NCBI RefSeq assembly: GCF_004135735.1
Contig: NZ_CP012670.1
Coordinates: forward strand, 1,178,001-1,242,000
Direction of reading: 5' to 3'
Length of the DNA: 64,000 bases
Source of the DNA: Sorangium cellulosum
GTDB taxonomy: Bacteria; Myxococcota_A; Polyangia; Polyangiales; Polyangiaceae
Shown: piece by piece, positions 18,032 through 28,282 of the stretch
Numbering within the stretch: the first letter of the stretch is position 1
Layout of the letters: every line of letters begins with the position of its first letter
The notes under the pieces: model-generated
The model's input: only the letters and a program-made list of their open reading frames with translations
Databases searched by the model: none
Told to the model about the DNA's origin: nothing
Translations under genes and position numbers: made by a program

Positions 18032-20446
18032 TCAGGACGCCCGCGCGTGCGGTATCGCCGCCTCCGGCTCGTCGCGCCGGGTCGCGCGGAGCCGGAGGCA
18101 CAGCGCGAGCGCCTCGTCGAGCGTGTCCACCAGGTAGAACTCCAGCGAGCGCCTCACCTCCGCCGGCAAATCGTCCAGATCCGCCTCGTTGTCCGCCGGG
18201 ATCAGGATCTCGAAGATCCCCGCCCGGTGCGCCCCCAGCACCTTCTCCTTGAGCCCCCCGATCGGCAGCACCGTGCCGCGCAGCGTGATCTCCCCGGTCA
18301 TCGCGAGGTCGCTCCGCACCGGCCGGCCCGATAGGGCGCTCACCAGCGCCACCGCCATCGTCACGCCCGCGCTCGGCCCGTCCTTCGGCACCGCGCCCGC
18401 CGGAACGTGGATGTGAATGTCCCGCCGCTGCAGCCGGTCGATCGGAACGCCGAGCTCCGCCGCGTGCGCGCGCGCGTAGCTCAGCGCCGCCCGGCCGCTC
18501 TCCTTCATGATGTCGCCGAGCTGCCCCGTCAGGACGAAATCGCCCTTGCCAGGCATCACGCTCACCTCGACGTGCATGATGTCGCCGCCCGTCTCCGTGT
18601 AATACATGCCGGTCGCGACGCCCGGCTGGTCGTGCTGGAGCCTTCGCTCGGGGCGCATCCTCGGGCGACCGAGCAATTCCTTCACGTGCTCTCCCGTGCT
18701 CACCACGGCCCGCTCGATCTCGCCGCTGGCGATCTTGCGCGCAGCCTTTCTCGCCAGGGCGCCCACGGTCCGTTCGAGCTGCCGTACGCCCGCCTCGCGC
18801 GTGTAGCCGGTGATCATCTGCACGAGCGCGGCGCTCGAGATCCGCAGCTGATCCTCGCGGAGCCCGCACTCCTTGCGCTGCCGCGGCAAGAGGTACCTCC
18901 GGGCGATCTCGTGCTTCTCCTGCTCGGTGTACCCGGCGAACACCGCGGTTTCCATCCGGTCGAAGAGCGGCGAGGGGATCGTCTCCCGGAAGTTCGCCGT
19001 GCAGATGAACAGCACCTCGGACAGGTCGAACGGCAGCCCGAGGTAGTGATCGACGAAGCCGTCGTTCTGCGCAGGGTCGAGCACCTCGAGCAGCGCCGCG
19101 CCCGGATCGCCCTGGAAGGAGACCCCGAGCTTGTCCACCTCGTCGAGGACGATCACCGGGTTCTTCGAGCCCACCCGCTTGATGCCCTGGAGGATGCGGC
19201 CCGGCATCGCGCCCACGTACGTGCGACGGTGACCGCGGATGTCCGCCTCGTCGCGCGCCCCGCCCAGCGAGACCCGGACGTACTTGCGCCCGAGCGCCCG
19301 CGCGATCGACTCCGCGATGGACGTCTTGCCGGTCCCGGGCGGGCCGAGGAAGAGCAGGATCGGCCCGCGCGAGATCGCGCGGCTCCGCTCGCCGCCGTCC
19401 GTCGCCTGCTCCACGCGCAGCTTGCGGACGGCCAGGAACTCGAGCATCCGGTCCTTCACGTCGCCGAGGCCGTGGTGATCCTCGTCGAGGATCGCCCGCG
19501 CTCGATCCAGATCGACGTGATCCTCGGTGCGCTGGTTCCACGGCAGCTCCGCCACCCACTCGAGCCAGCTCAAGAGCACCTGCGCCTCGGGCGATGTCTC
19601 CCGTCCCATGCGCCGGAGGCGCGCGAGATCCCGCCGGGCCTCCTGCAGGACCTCCGCCGGGAGGCAGGCCCGCTGCAGCTTGTGCTCCAGGCGCGCCGCC
19701 GTGTTCTCGTCGTCCTCCTCGCCGAGCTCCTTCTGGATCGCGCGCAGCTGCTCGCGCAGGTAGAGCTCCCGCTGCCGCTCCCCGAGCTCCTCCTCGACGG
19801 TCGTCCGGATCTTCTCCTGGGTCTCCACGATGCCGATCTGCCGGTAGAGGTGCAGGGCGAGGGCGCGCATCCGCTCCTCGGTCGAGAGGGTCTCGAGCAA
19901 CGCCTGCTTCTCGGGGGTCGGGAGATCGAGATAGAAGGCGATGTGGTTCACGAGCTCGCCGGGGCCGTAGATGCTCCCGACGAACTGCTTGAGCACCTCC
20001 TCCGGCGCGCCGCGGTGGCGGCCGTACTCGACGGCCCGCTCGCGGACCTCGCGGGCCAGCGCCTCCAGCGCGCCGTCCTCGCCCGGACGGAGGGGGAGAT
20101 CCGCGAGCTCGATCACCGCGGCGCGGATCACGCCATCGGCCTCGGTGTACCGGGGCGCGGCCGCCCGCCGCTCGCAGTAGAGCACGAGCTGGAGGCCCGC
20201 GCCGAACCGCTGCACCTGGGTGATGCGGGCGATCACGCCGATCGAGAACAGCCCGCTCGTGGTCGGCTCCTCGGCGGCGTCGCGCTGGGCGACCGCGAAG
20301 ATGCGCTTGTCCTCTCCCTCCACCCGGAGGGCGGCCTCCACCGCGCGCAACGTCTTCAGCCGCCCGACCGTGATGGGCGTCGCGATGCCAGGGAAGAGCA
20401 CGGTGTCGCGCAACGACAGCACGGGCAACGATCGGCGCTCGGGCAT
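18032..20446 (-). CDS. lon: ATP-dependent Lon protease
   Basis: An 804-residue Lon: N-terminal substrate-binding domain ([14 protein letters not shown]), AAA+ module and serine protease domain, in the usual order and length. Walker A is GPPGTGKT, Walker B IVLDEVDK, and the catalytic dyad is Ser in [10 protein letters not shown] and Lys in [11 protein letters not shown]. It degrades misfolded and selected regulatory proteins in the cytoplasm. ATG 20446 gives the standard N-terminus; an in-frame ATG at 20476 is an alternative. The 118-bp gap to the divergent hydrolase holds a CCGAAA/TTTCGG dyad that might be an operator. Myxobacteria often have two Lon paralogs; which one this is cannot be told here. 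Confidence 0.96.
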   Translation of the reverse strand: MPERRSLPVLSLRDTVLFPGIATPITVGRLKTLRAVEAALRVEGEDKRIFAVAQRDAAEEPTTSGLFSIGVIARITQVQRFGAGLQLVLYCERRAAAPRYTEADGVIRAAVIELADLPLRPGEDGALEALAREVRERAVEYGRHRGAPEEVLKQFVGSIYGPGELVNHIAFYLDLPTPEKQALLETLSTEERMRALALHLYRQIGIVETQEKIRTTVEEELGERQRELYLREQLRAIQKELGEEDDENTAARLEHKLQRACLPAEVLQEARRDLARLRRMGRETSPEAQVLLSWLEWVAELPWNQRTEDHVDLDRARAILDEDHHGLGDVKDRMLEFLAVRKLRVEQATDGGERSRAISRGPILLFLGPPGTGKTSIAESIARALGRKYVRVSLGGARDEADIRGHRRTYVGAMPGRILQGIKRVGSKNPVIVLDEVDKLGVSFQGDPGAALLEVLDPAQNDGFVDHYLGLPFDLSEVLFICTANFRETIPSPLFDRMETAVFAGYTEQEKHEIARRYLLPRQRKECGLREDQLRISSAALVQMITGYTREAGVRQLERTVGALARKAARKIASGEIERAVVSTGEHVKELLGRPRMRPERRLQHDQPGVATGMYYTETGGDIMHVEVSVMPGKGDFVLTGQLGDIMKESGRAALSYARAHAAELGVPIDRLQRRDIHIHVPAGAVPKDGPSAGVTMAVALVSALSGRPVRSDLAMTGEITLRGTVLPIGGLKEKVLGAHRAGIFEILIPADNEADLDDLPAEVRRSLEFYLVDTLDEALALCLRLRATRRDEPEAAIPHARAS

Positions 20447-20487
20447 GGCCGCACCGTCGTGCGAAGCCCATGCCACGGAGGACCGTA

Positions 20488-20504
20488 CCGAAAAGTCCTT
20501 TCGG
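20488..20504. promoter_or_regulatory. Short dyad in the lon/hydrolase divergent region
   Basis: CCGAAA (20488-20493) and TTTCGG (20499-20504) form a perfect 6-bp dyad with a 5-bp spacer, located 42-58 bp upstream of the lon start. The position suggests an operator or a stress-sigma feature, but no factor can be named. Confidence 0.3.
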
Positions 20505-20564
20505 CACGGAAGCTTCGAGAATCATGGTCAGTCGCGCGTGGAGCGATGGTAGGGTCCGCTCCCG

Positions 20565-21548
20565 ATGCCGGCGGACACGTTCACGTTTCAGGCGGATGAC
20601 GGTCGGGAGCTCTTCGTCTACCGCTGGCTCCCGGGTGAGGCGGCGTGCGGCATCTTCCACATCGCACACGGCATGTCCGAGCACGCGGGCCGCTATGCGC
20701 GCCTCGCGGAGGAGCTCAACGCGGCGGGGTGGGCCGTCTATGCGAATGACCACCGCGGCCACGGGAGGACGGCGCGCGACGACGGCGAGCTCGGCTTCTT
20801 CGCGAGCCAGGGCGGCTTTCAGCGGGTCGCGCGCGACGTCGCGCAGCTCCTCGAGCACGAGAAGCAGGAGCACCCGGGCCTGCCGGCCGTGCTCTTCGGC
20901 CACAGCATGGGCTCCACGCTGGCGCAGGAGGTCCTGGTCGAGCATGGCGCCTCGCTCCAGGGCGCGGTGCTCTCGGGCCCCACGGGCACGCCGTACCCGC
21001 TCGTGAACGCGGGCCGGCTCCTCGCCCGGGCGGAGCGGCGGCGGCTCGGCGCGCGCGGCCGGAGCCAGATGCTCCACGCCATGAGCTTCGACGGCTTCAA
21101 CAAGGCGTTCGCGCCGACGCGCACCGCGTGCGACTGGCTCTCTCGGGACATCGCCGAGGTCGACCGGTACCTCGCCGATCCCCGCTGCGGCTTCCCGGTG
21201 ACGACCTCGCTCTGGGTCGACCTGCTCGACGGGATGGTGGAGATCGCGAGGCCCGAGCGGCAGGCGCGGATCCCGAAGGATCTCCCCATCTACCTCTTCG
21301 CCGGCTCCCGCGATCCGGCGGGCGGGCCGCTCCGGGGCGTCACCCGCCTGGTCGAGGCCTATCGCGCCGCCGGCCTCCGCCGCGTGACGCACCGGCTCTA
21401 CCCCGGCGGGCGCCACGAGATGCTGAATGAGATCAACCGCGAGGAGGTCACGCGCGATCTGCTCGCGTGGCTCGCCGCCGAGGTGAAGGCCGGGGCGGGC
21501 GCGCCGGCGAGGCCCGCGGCGGCGGGCGCCGGCGCGGCGTCCGGCTGA
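20565..21548 (+). CDS. Alpha/beta hydrolase (lysophospholipase/monoacylglycerol lipase type)
   Basis: A 327-residue serine hydrolase of the lysophospholipase-like branch. Visible features are the oxyanion segment IAHGMSEHAGRY, the DHRGHGRT loop, the nucleophile elbow GHSMG near residue 118, a late acid (FAGSRDPAG near 245) and the catalytic His in GGRHEML near 285. The C-terminal 20 residues are Ala/Gly/Pro-rich. No signal peptide is seen, so a cytoplasmic lipid or ester substrate is likely. There is no Shine-Dalgarno sequence; TAGGGT lies at 20550-20555, nine bases before the ATG, with TGGTCA further upstream, so the mRNA may have almost no leader. It is followed after 17 bp by the NFACT-R gene. 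Confidence 0.87.
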   Translation: MPADTFTFQADDGRELFVYRWLPGEAACGIFHIAHGMSEHAGRYARLAEELNAAGWAVYANDHRGHGRTARDDGELGFFASQGGFQRVARDVAQLLEHEKQEHPGLPAVLFGHSMGSTLAQEVLVEHGASLQGAVLSGPTGTPYPLVNAGRLLARAERRRLGARGRSQMLHAMSFDGFNKAFAPTRTACDWLSRDIAEVDRYLADPRCGFPVTTSLWVDLLDGMVEIARPERQARIPKDLPIYLFAGSRDPAGGPLRGVTRLVEAYRAAGLRRVTHRLYPGGRHEMLNEINREEVTRDLLAWLAAEVKAGAGAPARPAAAGAGAASG

Positions 21549-21565
21549 CGGCGGAGGGGGCCGGC

Positions 21566-21964
21566 ATGGGCAGCAAGGGGCGACCGTACCGCACGCTCGA
21601 TCTGGGCGGCTTCGAGGTGCTCGTCGGGCGAGGCGACGAGGACAACGACACGCTCACCTTCGACGTCGCCGAGCCGCACGATGTCTGGCTGCACGTGGCC
21701 GGCGGCACGCCGGGCAGCCACGTGATCGTGCGCAACCCCGGCCGGGGGGAGGTCCCGCGCGAGGTGGTCGAGCGCGCCGCCGCGGCCGCGGCGTGGTACT
21801 CGAAGGCGAGGGGCGCCGCCCGGGTGGAAGTCCACGTGTGCCGGGCCGCGGACGTGAGCAAGCCGCGCGGCGCGCCGCCCGGGCTCGTGCAGCTCGCGCG
21901 GTGGAAGAGCGTGCGTGTCCGGCCGGCGATCCCGGGGAAGGACGCGGGCCTCAAGCTCGATTGA
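21566..21964 (+). CDS. Stand-alone NFACT-R (DUF814) RNA-binding domain protein
   Basis: A 132-residue protein that is essentially only an NFACT-R domain, the part of RqcH/NEMF/Fbp-type proteins thought to bind RNA in ribosome quality control. The signature is VLVGRGDEDNDTLTF followed by HDVWLHVAGGTPGSHVIV, then a terminal beta segment. The NFACT-N and coiled-coil parts of RqcH are absent, and nothing in the flanks could encode them. ATG 21566 is supported by GGAGGGG at about 21553-21559. It sits 17 bp after the hydrolase and 71 bp before the acyl-CoA synthetase, all on the same strand. A role in translation rescue is inferred from the family only. Confidence 0.85.
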   Translation: MGSKGRPYRTLDLGGFEVLVGRGDEDNDTLTFDVAEPHDVWLHVAGGTPGSHVIVRNPGRGEVPREVVERAAAAAAWYSKARGAARVEVHVCRAADVSKPRGAPPGLVQLARWKSVRVRPAIPGKDAGLKLD

Positions 21965-21990
21965 CAATGGCCCGGCGGCTCCCGCATCCT
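21961..21990 (+). promoter_or_regulatory. Possible promoter for the acyl-CoA synthetase gene
   Basis: TTGACA (21961-21966, overlapping the stop codon of the NFACT-R gene) is followed after 18 bp by CATCCT (21985-21990), 45 bp before the synthetase ATG. The -35 is perfect; the -10 is weak. Confidence 0.35.
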
Positions 21991-22035
21991 GGCCCCCTCT
22001 GACGCGAAGGGCCCGAGGGGCCGCAGGGAGATGCC

Positions 22036-23841
22036 ATGAGCACCGTTCTTCACCGTCTGGACCGGTGGGCCAGCGAGACCCCCGACGCGCCGGCGCAGCG
22101 CTACAAGCTCCACGGCGAATGGAAGACCCTGACGGCGCGCGAATACCGCGACCGGGTCTACCACCTCGCGCTGTTCCTCGAGTCGAGGGGGTTCGACTCG
22201 AGCCAGATCGGGGCCATTCTCTCGTACAACTGCCCGCAGTGGGTGCACGTGGATCTCGCGGCGCTGCTCCTCGGGGGCAAGTCGGCGGGCCTCTACCCGA
22301 ACTCCACCGCGAAGGACATCCAGTACATCCTGAACCACACCGAGGCGACGTTGCTGTCGGTGCAGAACAGGGAGTATTTCCAGAAGATCACGGGGGAGAA
22401 GGGCGAGCACGCCATCCCCGAGAGCGTGCGGTGGATCCTCGTCTTCGACGGCGACACGTCGATCCACCCGAAGGCGATCGCGTACGAGCAGGCGCTGGCC
22501 GAGGGCCGCGCGCTCTCGAAGCAGGCGGGCGCGAGGACGTTCGCCGAGTATCTGGCGAAGATCGACCCGAAGGCCGGCGCATTCCTGATCTACACCTCGG
22601 GCACGACGGGCAACCCCAAGGGGGCGATGCTGTCGCACGACAACCTGGCGTTCACGTCCGACGTGGTCGTGAAGTACTGGGGCCTGCCGTTCGCGCGGGG
22701 CTCGATGTTCTCGTTCCTCCCGCTCTGCCACATCGCCGAGAAGCTGCAGAACGTGGGTGTCGGCATCACGCAGCGCGCGACCGTCAGCTTCTGCTCGAGG
22801 TTCGAGAACGTCGCGACCGAGCTGCCCGAGGTGCAGCCCACGCTGCTGCTCTGCGTGCCGCGCCTCTGGGAGAAGATGATGGATGGCGTGCTGGCGAAGG
22901 TGCGCGGCGGCAAGGGCGCCAAGAAGAAGCTCGCCGAGTGGGCGCTCTCCGTCGGCGCCCGCGTCGCCGAGGCGAGGTACGCGGGGCGGGCGCCGAGCCC
23001 GCTCGACGTGGTGCAGCTCCAGGTGGCCGACCGGCTCGTGCTGGGGAAGGTGCGGGCGGCGCTCGGCCTCGGCAAGGCCGAGCTGCTCGCCTCGGGCGCG
23101 GCGGCGCTCGCGCCGCACATCTCGAGGTGGTTCCGCGCGCTCGGCCTCGAGATCCTGGAGGACTTCGGCCAGACCGAGTCGACCGGCGTCATCTGCATGA
23201 CCGAGCCCGGCGTCGAGAGCGCGGGGACCGTGGGCAAGCCCGTCCCGGGCCTCGAGTTCAGGCTGGCCGAGGACGGCGAGATCCTGACGCGCGGCCGGCA
23301 CGTGTTCGTGGGCTACTACAAGGACCAGGCGGCGACGGAGGCCGCGCTCGACGAGGGCGGGTGGCTGCGCACGGGCGATCTCGGCGAGTGGAACGAGCGC
23401 GGACAGCTCAAGATCCGGGGCCGCAAGAAGGAGGTCCTCAAGACCTCGGGCGGCAAGATGATCGCGCCGCTCCCGATCGAGGAGCGGCTCAAGGCGGCGG
23501 AGATCATCAGCCAGGTGTGCATGGTGGGCGACGGCCGCAAGTACCTCTCCGCGCTGATCACCCTGACCGAGATCAAGCTCGCGGAGCTCAAGGATCGGGG
23601 CGCCCTGCGCGACGACACGGTGATCACGAGCGTCGAGGTGGTGGGCCAGGTGAAGGCGCACGTCGACGCGCTCAACGCGGAGCTCGCCAGCTTCGAGCAG
23701 ATCAAGAGGTTCACGGTCCTGGGCCGCGAGTTCTCGATCCAGGACGGCGAGATGACGCCGACCCTGAAGATGAAGCGCAGCGTGATCGAGCAGCGCTTCC
23801 GCGACGTGATCGATCAGATGTACGCGAGCGCCGGCGATTGA
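22036..23841 (+). CDS. Long-chain fatty-acyl-CoA synthetase (AMP-forming)
   Basis: A 601-residue ANL-superfamily ligase that activates a fatty acid with ATP and CoA. The P-loop-like motif is IYTSGTTGNPKGAM near residue 193. The adenine motif region is EDFGQTESTGVICM near 380, followed by the hinge segment WLRTGDLGEW and RKKEVLKTSGGK. The order and length fit the FAA/FadD15-like long-chain subgroup that has an insertion between the N-terminal motifs. The ATG at 22036 follows GGGAG. It is a soluble or membrane-peripheral enzyme. It feeds beta-oxidation or lipid synthesis; the exact chain length is not predictable. Confidence 0.92.
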   Translation: MSTVLHRLDRWASETPDAPAQRYKLHGEWKTLTAREYRDRVYHLALFLESRGFDSSQIGAILSYNCPQWVHVDLAALLLGGKSAGLYPNSTAKDIQYILNHTEATLLSVQNREYFQKITGEKGEHAIPESVRWILVFDGDTSIHPKAIAYEQALAEGRALSKQAGARTFAEYLAKIDPKAGAFLIYTSGTTGNPKGAMLSHDNLAFTSDVVVKYWGLPFARGSMFSFLPLCHIAEKLQNVGVGITQRATVSFCSRFENVATELPEVQPTLLLCVPRLWEKMMDGVLAKVRGGKGAKKKLAEWALSVGARVAEARYAGRAPSPLDVVQLQVADRLVLGKVRAALGLGKAELLASGAAALAPHISRWFRALGLEILEDFGQTESTGVICMTEPGVESAGTVGKPVPGLEFRLAEDGEILTRGRHVFVGYYKDQAATEAALDEGGWLRTGDLGEWNERGQLKIRGRKKEVLKTSGGKMIAPLPIEERLKAAEIISQVCMVGDGRKYLSALITLTEIKLAELKDRGALRDDTVITSVEVVGQVKAHVDALNAELASFEQIKRFTVLGREFSIQDGEMTPTLKMKRSVIEQRFRDVIDQMYASAGD

Positions 23842-23889
23842 GGGCGGGGGAGGGGCGGCCAGGGGCCGTGCCAGGCCCCGAGGGGCGGG

Positions 23890-24612
<723 letters not shown>

Positions 24613-24953
24613 GACTGTCCTGCTCCTCCAGTGGTCTTGTCGTTGCGGTCAGGAACGAGAGCCGTTGTTCCACGTCGCGCGGCGCCCGGAGCGGGCCGGC
24701 CGCGGCTCGACGGAACTTAGCCCCGCGCCCCCGGACCGGCCAGCCGTGCCGCGTCGTTCTTGGCCGCGACGAGCGCGCCCGGCGCGGCCGGCTCATCAGG
24801 CCGCTGTGGCATTCATGTCACTCCCTGGCGCGTGGCTGGCCGGGCACGAGGCAGGCTCGACAGGCGCCCCGCGACGCGCAAGGGCCGTATCCCGGGCGCG
24901 CCGCCGAGCGCGTCCGGGAGGCCGGAGCCCGTGCAGGACCATGCCGGGAGGCT
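24613..24953. other. Intergenic region with no recognised gene
   Basis: 341 bp between the start of the peroxiredoxin gene and the end of the candidate immunity gene. Apart from the ribosome binding site of the peroxiredoxin gene, no hairpin, repeat or coding pattern stands out. It must hold the peroxiredoxin promoter. Confidence 0.5.
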
Positions 24954-25865
24954 TCAGAGCGGGCGGATCTCGATGCGGTACTTGCCCGGTCCGCCATGGA
25001 CCAGGACGTCCACGGGGCGATCGCCTGGCCGCAGGCACCGGAAGCGTCGGATCTCGCGCTCGCCGGGCTGCGCGGCGGCGTGCTCGGGGAGGCCGATGCT
25101 GAGCGGCGCCTGGGCCATGACGGGGGCCATCACCTCGAGAGCCCGCACGAGCTGGTCCGTGGACAGGAGATCGGCCCTGGTGTGCGCACGGTAGCCAGGC
25201 ACGTTGGCCTCCTCGATGTGTGCCGTGCGATCATGCCAGATGCGCGCGAACCGATCCCATGCGGGCCTGAACGCCGGCACCTCGAGCGCCTGCGCGAGCG
25301 CGTCGCCGAGCGACCGGCCATGGATCGTCAACGAGCAGCGATATCCATCGTCGAGGCCGGCGGACATGCCCCACCACGGCTCGCGCTGAAAGGCGAACCT
25401 CTCGAACATGGTGGTATAGGATGCATAGATGGGAGCGCAGAAGCCGGAGTCCTCTGGATCCCAGGGCGGGCTCTCGGGCCAGCCGCGATAGATGGTGCCC
25501 TCGCGGTCCATCCAGAACTCCAGCATCCCGGAGCCGTCGATGGGCAGGAGCAGCTCTTCGCCGCAAACGAGCGCCTCCGAGCGACCGAAGTCGGGGTGGG
25601 CCGACAGGGCGCGGTATGTGACGAGCGGCGTCTTGCCGCCGAGGGTGACACCCCCCGCGCGCGCCTCGAGCTCCAGCACGGGCTCGTGGACCGGCAACCC
25701 GCGCTCGGTCAGCATGCGGGCGAGCTCGCGCGGAGCACAGGTCCCCGCCGGGTCGCGCCGGACGTCGAGTCGATCGAGCGCGGCGACCGCGTGCTCGCTC
25801 AGCACATCGTGCAGAGACAGGCTCGCCCTCGGCTGCTCGGGGGGAGTTGCGCTGCGTTCGGTCAT
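24954..25865 (-). CDS. Candidate Rhs-associated immunity protein (SUKH-like, tentative)
   Basis: A 303-residue soluble protein. The first 120 residues look like a SMI1/KNR4 (SUKH)-type fold: LEARAGGVTLG, a GEELLLPIDGSGMLEFWMDREG hairpin and YRGWPESP with PIYASYTTMFERF. SUKH proteins are widespread immunity proteins for polymorphic toxins. It starts 8 bp after the Rhs stop codon, on the same strand, with GAGG before its ATG, so it is translated from the Rhs operon. That position is the classic one for an immunity gene. The assignment rests on position and a loose pattern; no toxin domain was identified with certainty in the partner. Confidence 0.55.
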   Translation of the reverse strand: MTERSATPPEQPRASLSLHDVLSEHAVAALDRLDVRRDPAGTCAPRELARMLTERGLPVHEPVLELEARAGGVTLGGKTPLVTYRALSAHPDFGRSEALVCGEELLLPIDGSGMLEFWMDREGTIYRGWPESPPWDPEDSGFCAPIYASYTTMFERFAFQREPWWGMSAGLDDGYRCSLTIHGRSLGDALAQALEVPAFRPAWDRFARIWHDRTAHIEEANVPGYRAHTRADLLSTDQLVRALEVMAPVMAQAPLSIGLPEHAAAQPGEREIRRFRCLRPGDRPVDVLVHGGPGKYRIEIRPL

Positions 25866-25873
25866 TCAGTGCC

Positions 25874-28168
25874 TCATGGGTAGACTGTACCGTACCCGGA
25901 GTGCGGGGGATATGCAGGCCCTGTGGGCGCCGGCACGGCGCTCGGCACGCGGCTGCCGTCCGGGGCGCGCGTGTGCGGGACCGGCGGCTGGGGGCCGCTC
26001 CGCCCGCGGCCGGCTGCGATGGCGGCCTGCTGGGCGCGGACCCAGTCCATGCTGGGCGGGCTGAAGTTGGTGCAGTCCGTCCCGTCTCGCGACGTCGCCC
26101 CAGGCTGGATGACGGAGGGGTTGGGCTGGCCGTACTGCTGGTGCAGGTTCGCCAGGAGCTGGCTGCAGTTGGGGCATGGCGCCCGGGTGAGGAGTACCCG
26201 CGCCGGGAGCCCCATGGCGTTTGGCTCGAATCTCGCTGCGAGGCAGAGGGAGGTGCGCAGCGCCGTGCGTCGTCCAGCCAGCGAATACTCTCCCTCGACC
26301 GCGTACGCCCTGCCGCCGAACGTTTGCGTCTCCTTCAGGAGTCGGCCGCGAGCGTCGTAGGTAAACTCGCAACAAACCTCTTCCGTCTCGGCGAGGACGA
26401 GGCGGCCCAGCGGGTGGTACTCGAACCTGTCGGCCGTCTCGTCCGCGTACTTGCGCTCAATGACGCGTCCACATGGATCCCGCGTGAGCTCGACGGTCAT
26501 GCCGTCATCGCTTCGAATGCCCACGATATTCCCCGCGTTATCAAGGCGATAGTCGTGTCTTCTGCCGTCGAACGTACACTCCCCGACGACTCTTCCGGCC
26601 ACGTTGCGCATGATCCGGTGCACCTCGCCGCGCTCGTTGATGACCTGCACGAGATTGCACTCGCGATCATAACGAAAGCGGACGGGTTCGCCCGTGGGCT
26701 CGCGGACCTCATGCACGACGCCGTAGCCTCCCCACGAGAGCCGGTACACACCGCCGTCCGCGCCAGCGATCCGGACAGGGCGACCGTCCGCATCGTGCTC
26801 GGCGCGCTGGATGCCGCCGTTGGGCATCCGGACCGCGGTGAGCAGCCCCCGACCGTCGTAGAAGAACTCGGTGGCGTGTCCCTCCTCGTTCACGAAGGAC
26901 ACGACGCGACCCACCTCATCGTAACGCAGGCTGCGCGGCTTGCCGTGCGGCTCGATGAGCTCGACAAGGTTGCCGTGCGTGTCGTACCGGAACACCGTCT
27001 CGGCGCCATCCGGCGTCGTGGCGCGGATGCGCTGGCCTTGGTTGTCGTACTGGAAGCGGATGACGCTGCCGTACTCGTCGAGCGTCTCGATGAGCCGTGA
27101 ATACGTATCATAGCAATAGCGAGCCGATTGACCGAGGGCGTCGATGACCTCCTCGAGGTTGCCACGCTGATTGTATGTGAAGCTGGTCGTCGCTCCCGCT
27201 GGATCTGTCATGCCGGTGAGGCGGCCCCCCGCGTCCCGGCGCTAGATGGTGGACGCCGCGTTCTCGTCGGCGTACTCCGTCAGGTGTCCGTGCTCGTCGT
27301 ACGCGACCGTCGCCACGCCTCGTCCGTTCGTCGCCTTGGTCGCCTTTCCGAGCGTGTTGAACTCGTACCGGCGGACCTGAAGAGAGTTGACGACCTCGGT
27401 ATAACCATCTGCGTACTCGAATCTGCAATGCAGCACGCCGTTGGCCAGCGTCCTTCCGTCGGCGAGGTACTTCGGCACATTGTCTGCCAGTGCCGGGTCG
27501 GTGCCGTCTGGATAATCACACCATGTCTCGATGCACCGCCCTTGCCCGTCGTATCGATGGTGGACCTGAAGCCCACCTGGGTAGGTGATGCGTGTGAGGC
27601 GGTGCTCCTCGTAGGTGAAGCGGACCGCGTGGCCATCGCCGTCGGACACCGCCGCAAGATCGCCCATGGAATCGTAGTGGTAGGTCCGGTAGCGGACACA
27701 TCTCCCGCCGCCTCCATCGATGTCGAAGGCAGCGATATGGCCGTGCGCATCGCGGCGGACGTGCACGAGCCTGCCCACGCTGTCGGTGATCGAGACGAGA
27801 TCGCGCCCACGGTATGCCAGCACGATCCGATTGCCGCTGAGGTCGGCGATGGCGCCCAGAACCCAGCGCTCCTCGCCGCCTGGCGCTCGTTCGAACAGGT
27901 GAACGAGCCCGTCGGCGTCGACCAGCACGTAGGCCTCCGGATCGCGCCTGAGGCGAACACCCCCGCCGAGGTCGCATCCATTCGCGCCGCGGCCGCCGCC
28001 TTGGCCGTCGTTTCCACCGTTCTGTCCGTTGGCGCCGTGCCCGTTCTGGCTCGCCCCTCCGTTCTGCCCGGCGCATCCGGCGCCGGCGGCGCCACCGCCC
28101 ATCACGAATACGCCGGGGTTCATTCCAGGAATCGCGGGGATGTTAGGGAAAGGTGCGGTGCGTGCCAT
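25874..28168 (-). pseudogene. Rhs/YD-repeat protein gene with one in-frame TAG
   Basis: One continuous frame of 764 codons before the terminal stop, interrupted only by TAG at 27242-27244. The part before it (308 residues) has a PAAR-like Gly/Asn-rich leader (MARTAPFPNIPAIPGMNPG), Rhs-type segments (DPEAYVLVDADGLVHLFE) and YD repeats. The part after it (from ATG 27211, 445 residues) continues the YD repeats at once (GRLTGMTDPAGATTSFTYN), so TAG replaces what should be a Tyr. The C-terminus ends without the usual hyperconserved Rhs core motif and instead has a Cys/Pro-rich stretch (APCPNCSQLL). It may be a dead polymorphic-toxin gene, or two separately translated pieces. Its promoter and immunity-type partner look intact. 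Confidence 0.8.
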
Positions 28169-28174
28169 GCGCGG

Positions 28175-28203
28175 ATGCTACGGATGGACTGGACGGCAGG
28201 CAA
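28175..28203 (-). promoter_or_regulatory. Promoter of the Rhs gene, near-leaderless
   Basis: On the minus strand TTGCCT (28203-28198) and TAGCAT (28180-28175) are 17 bp apart. The ATG begins 6 bases after the -10, so transcription would start at or next to the start codon. No Shine-Dalgarno sequence is present. Confidence 0.55.
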
Positions 28204-28282
28204 CACGGTCGACTGCCGAGTTTCTCCCGCCGCGACCCGCGTTCAGCGATTCTCGCGCAAGACGGCGCCGGCGCGCGCGGCG

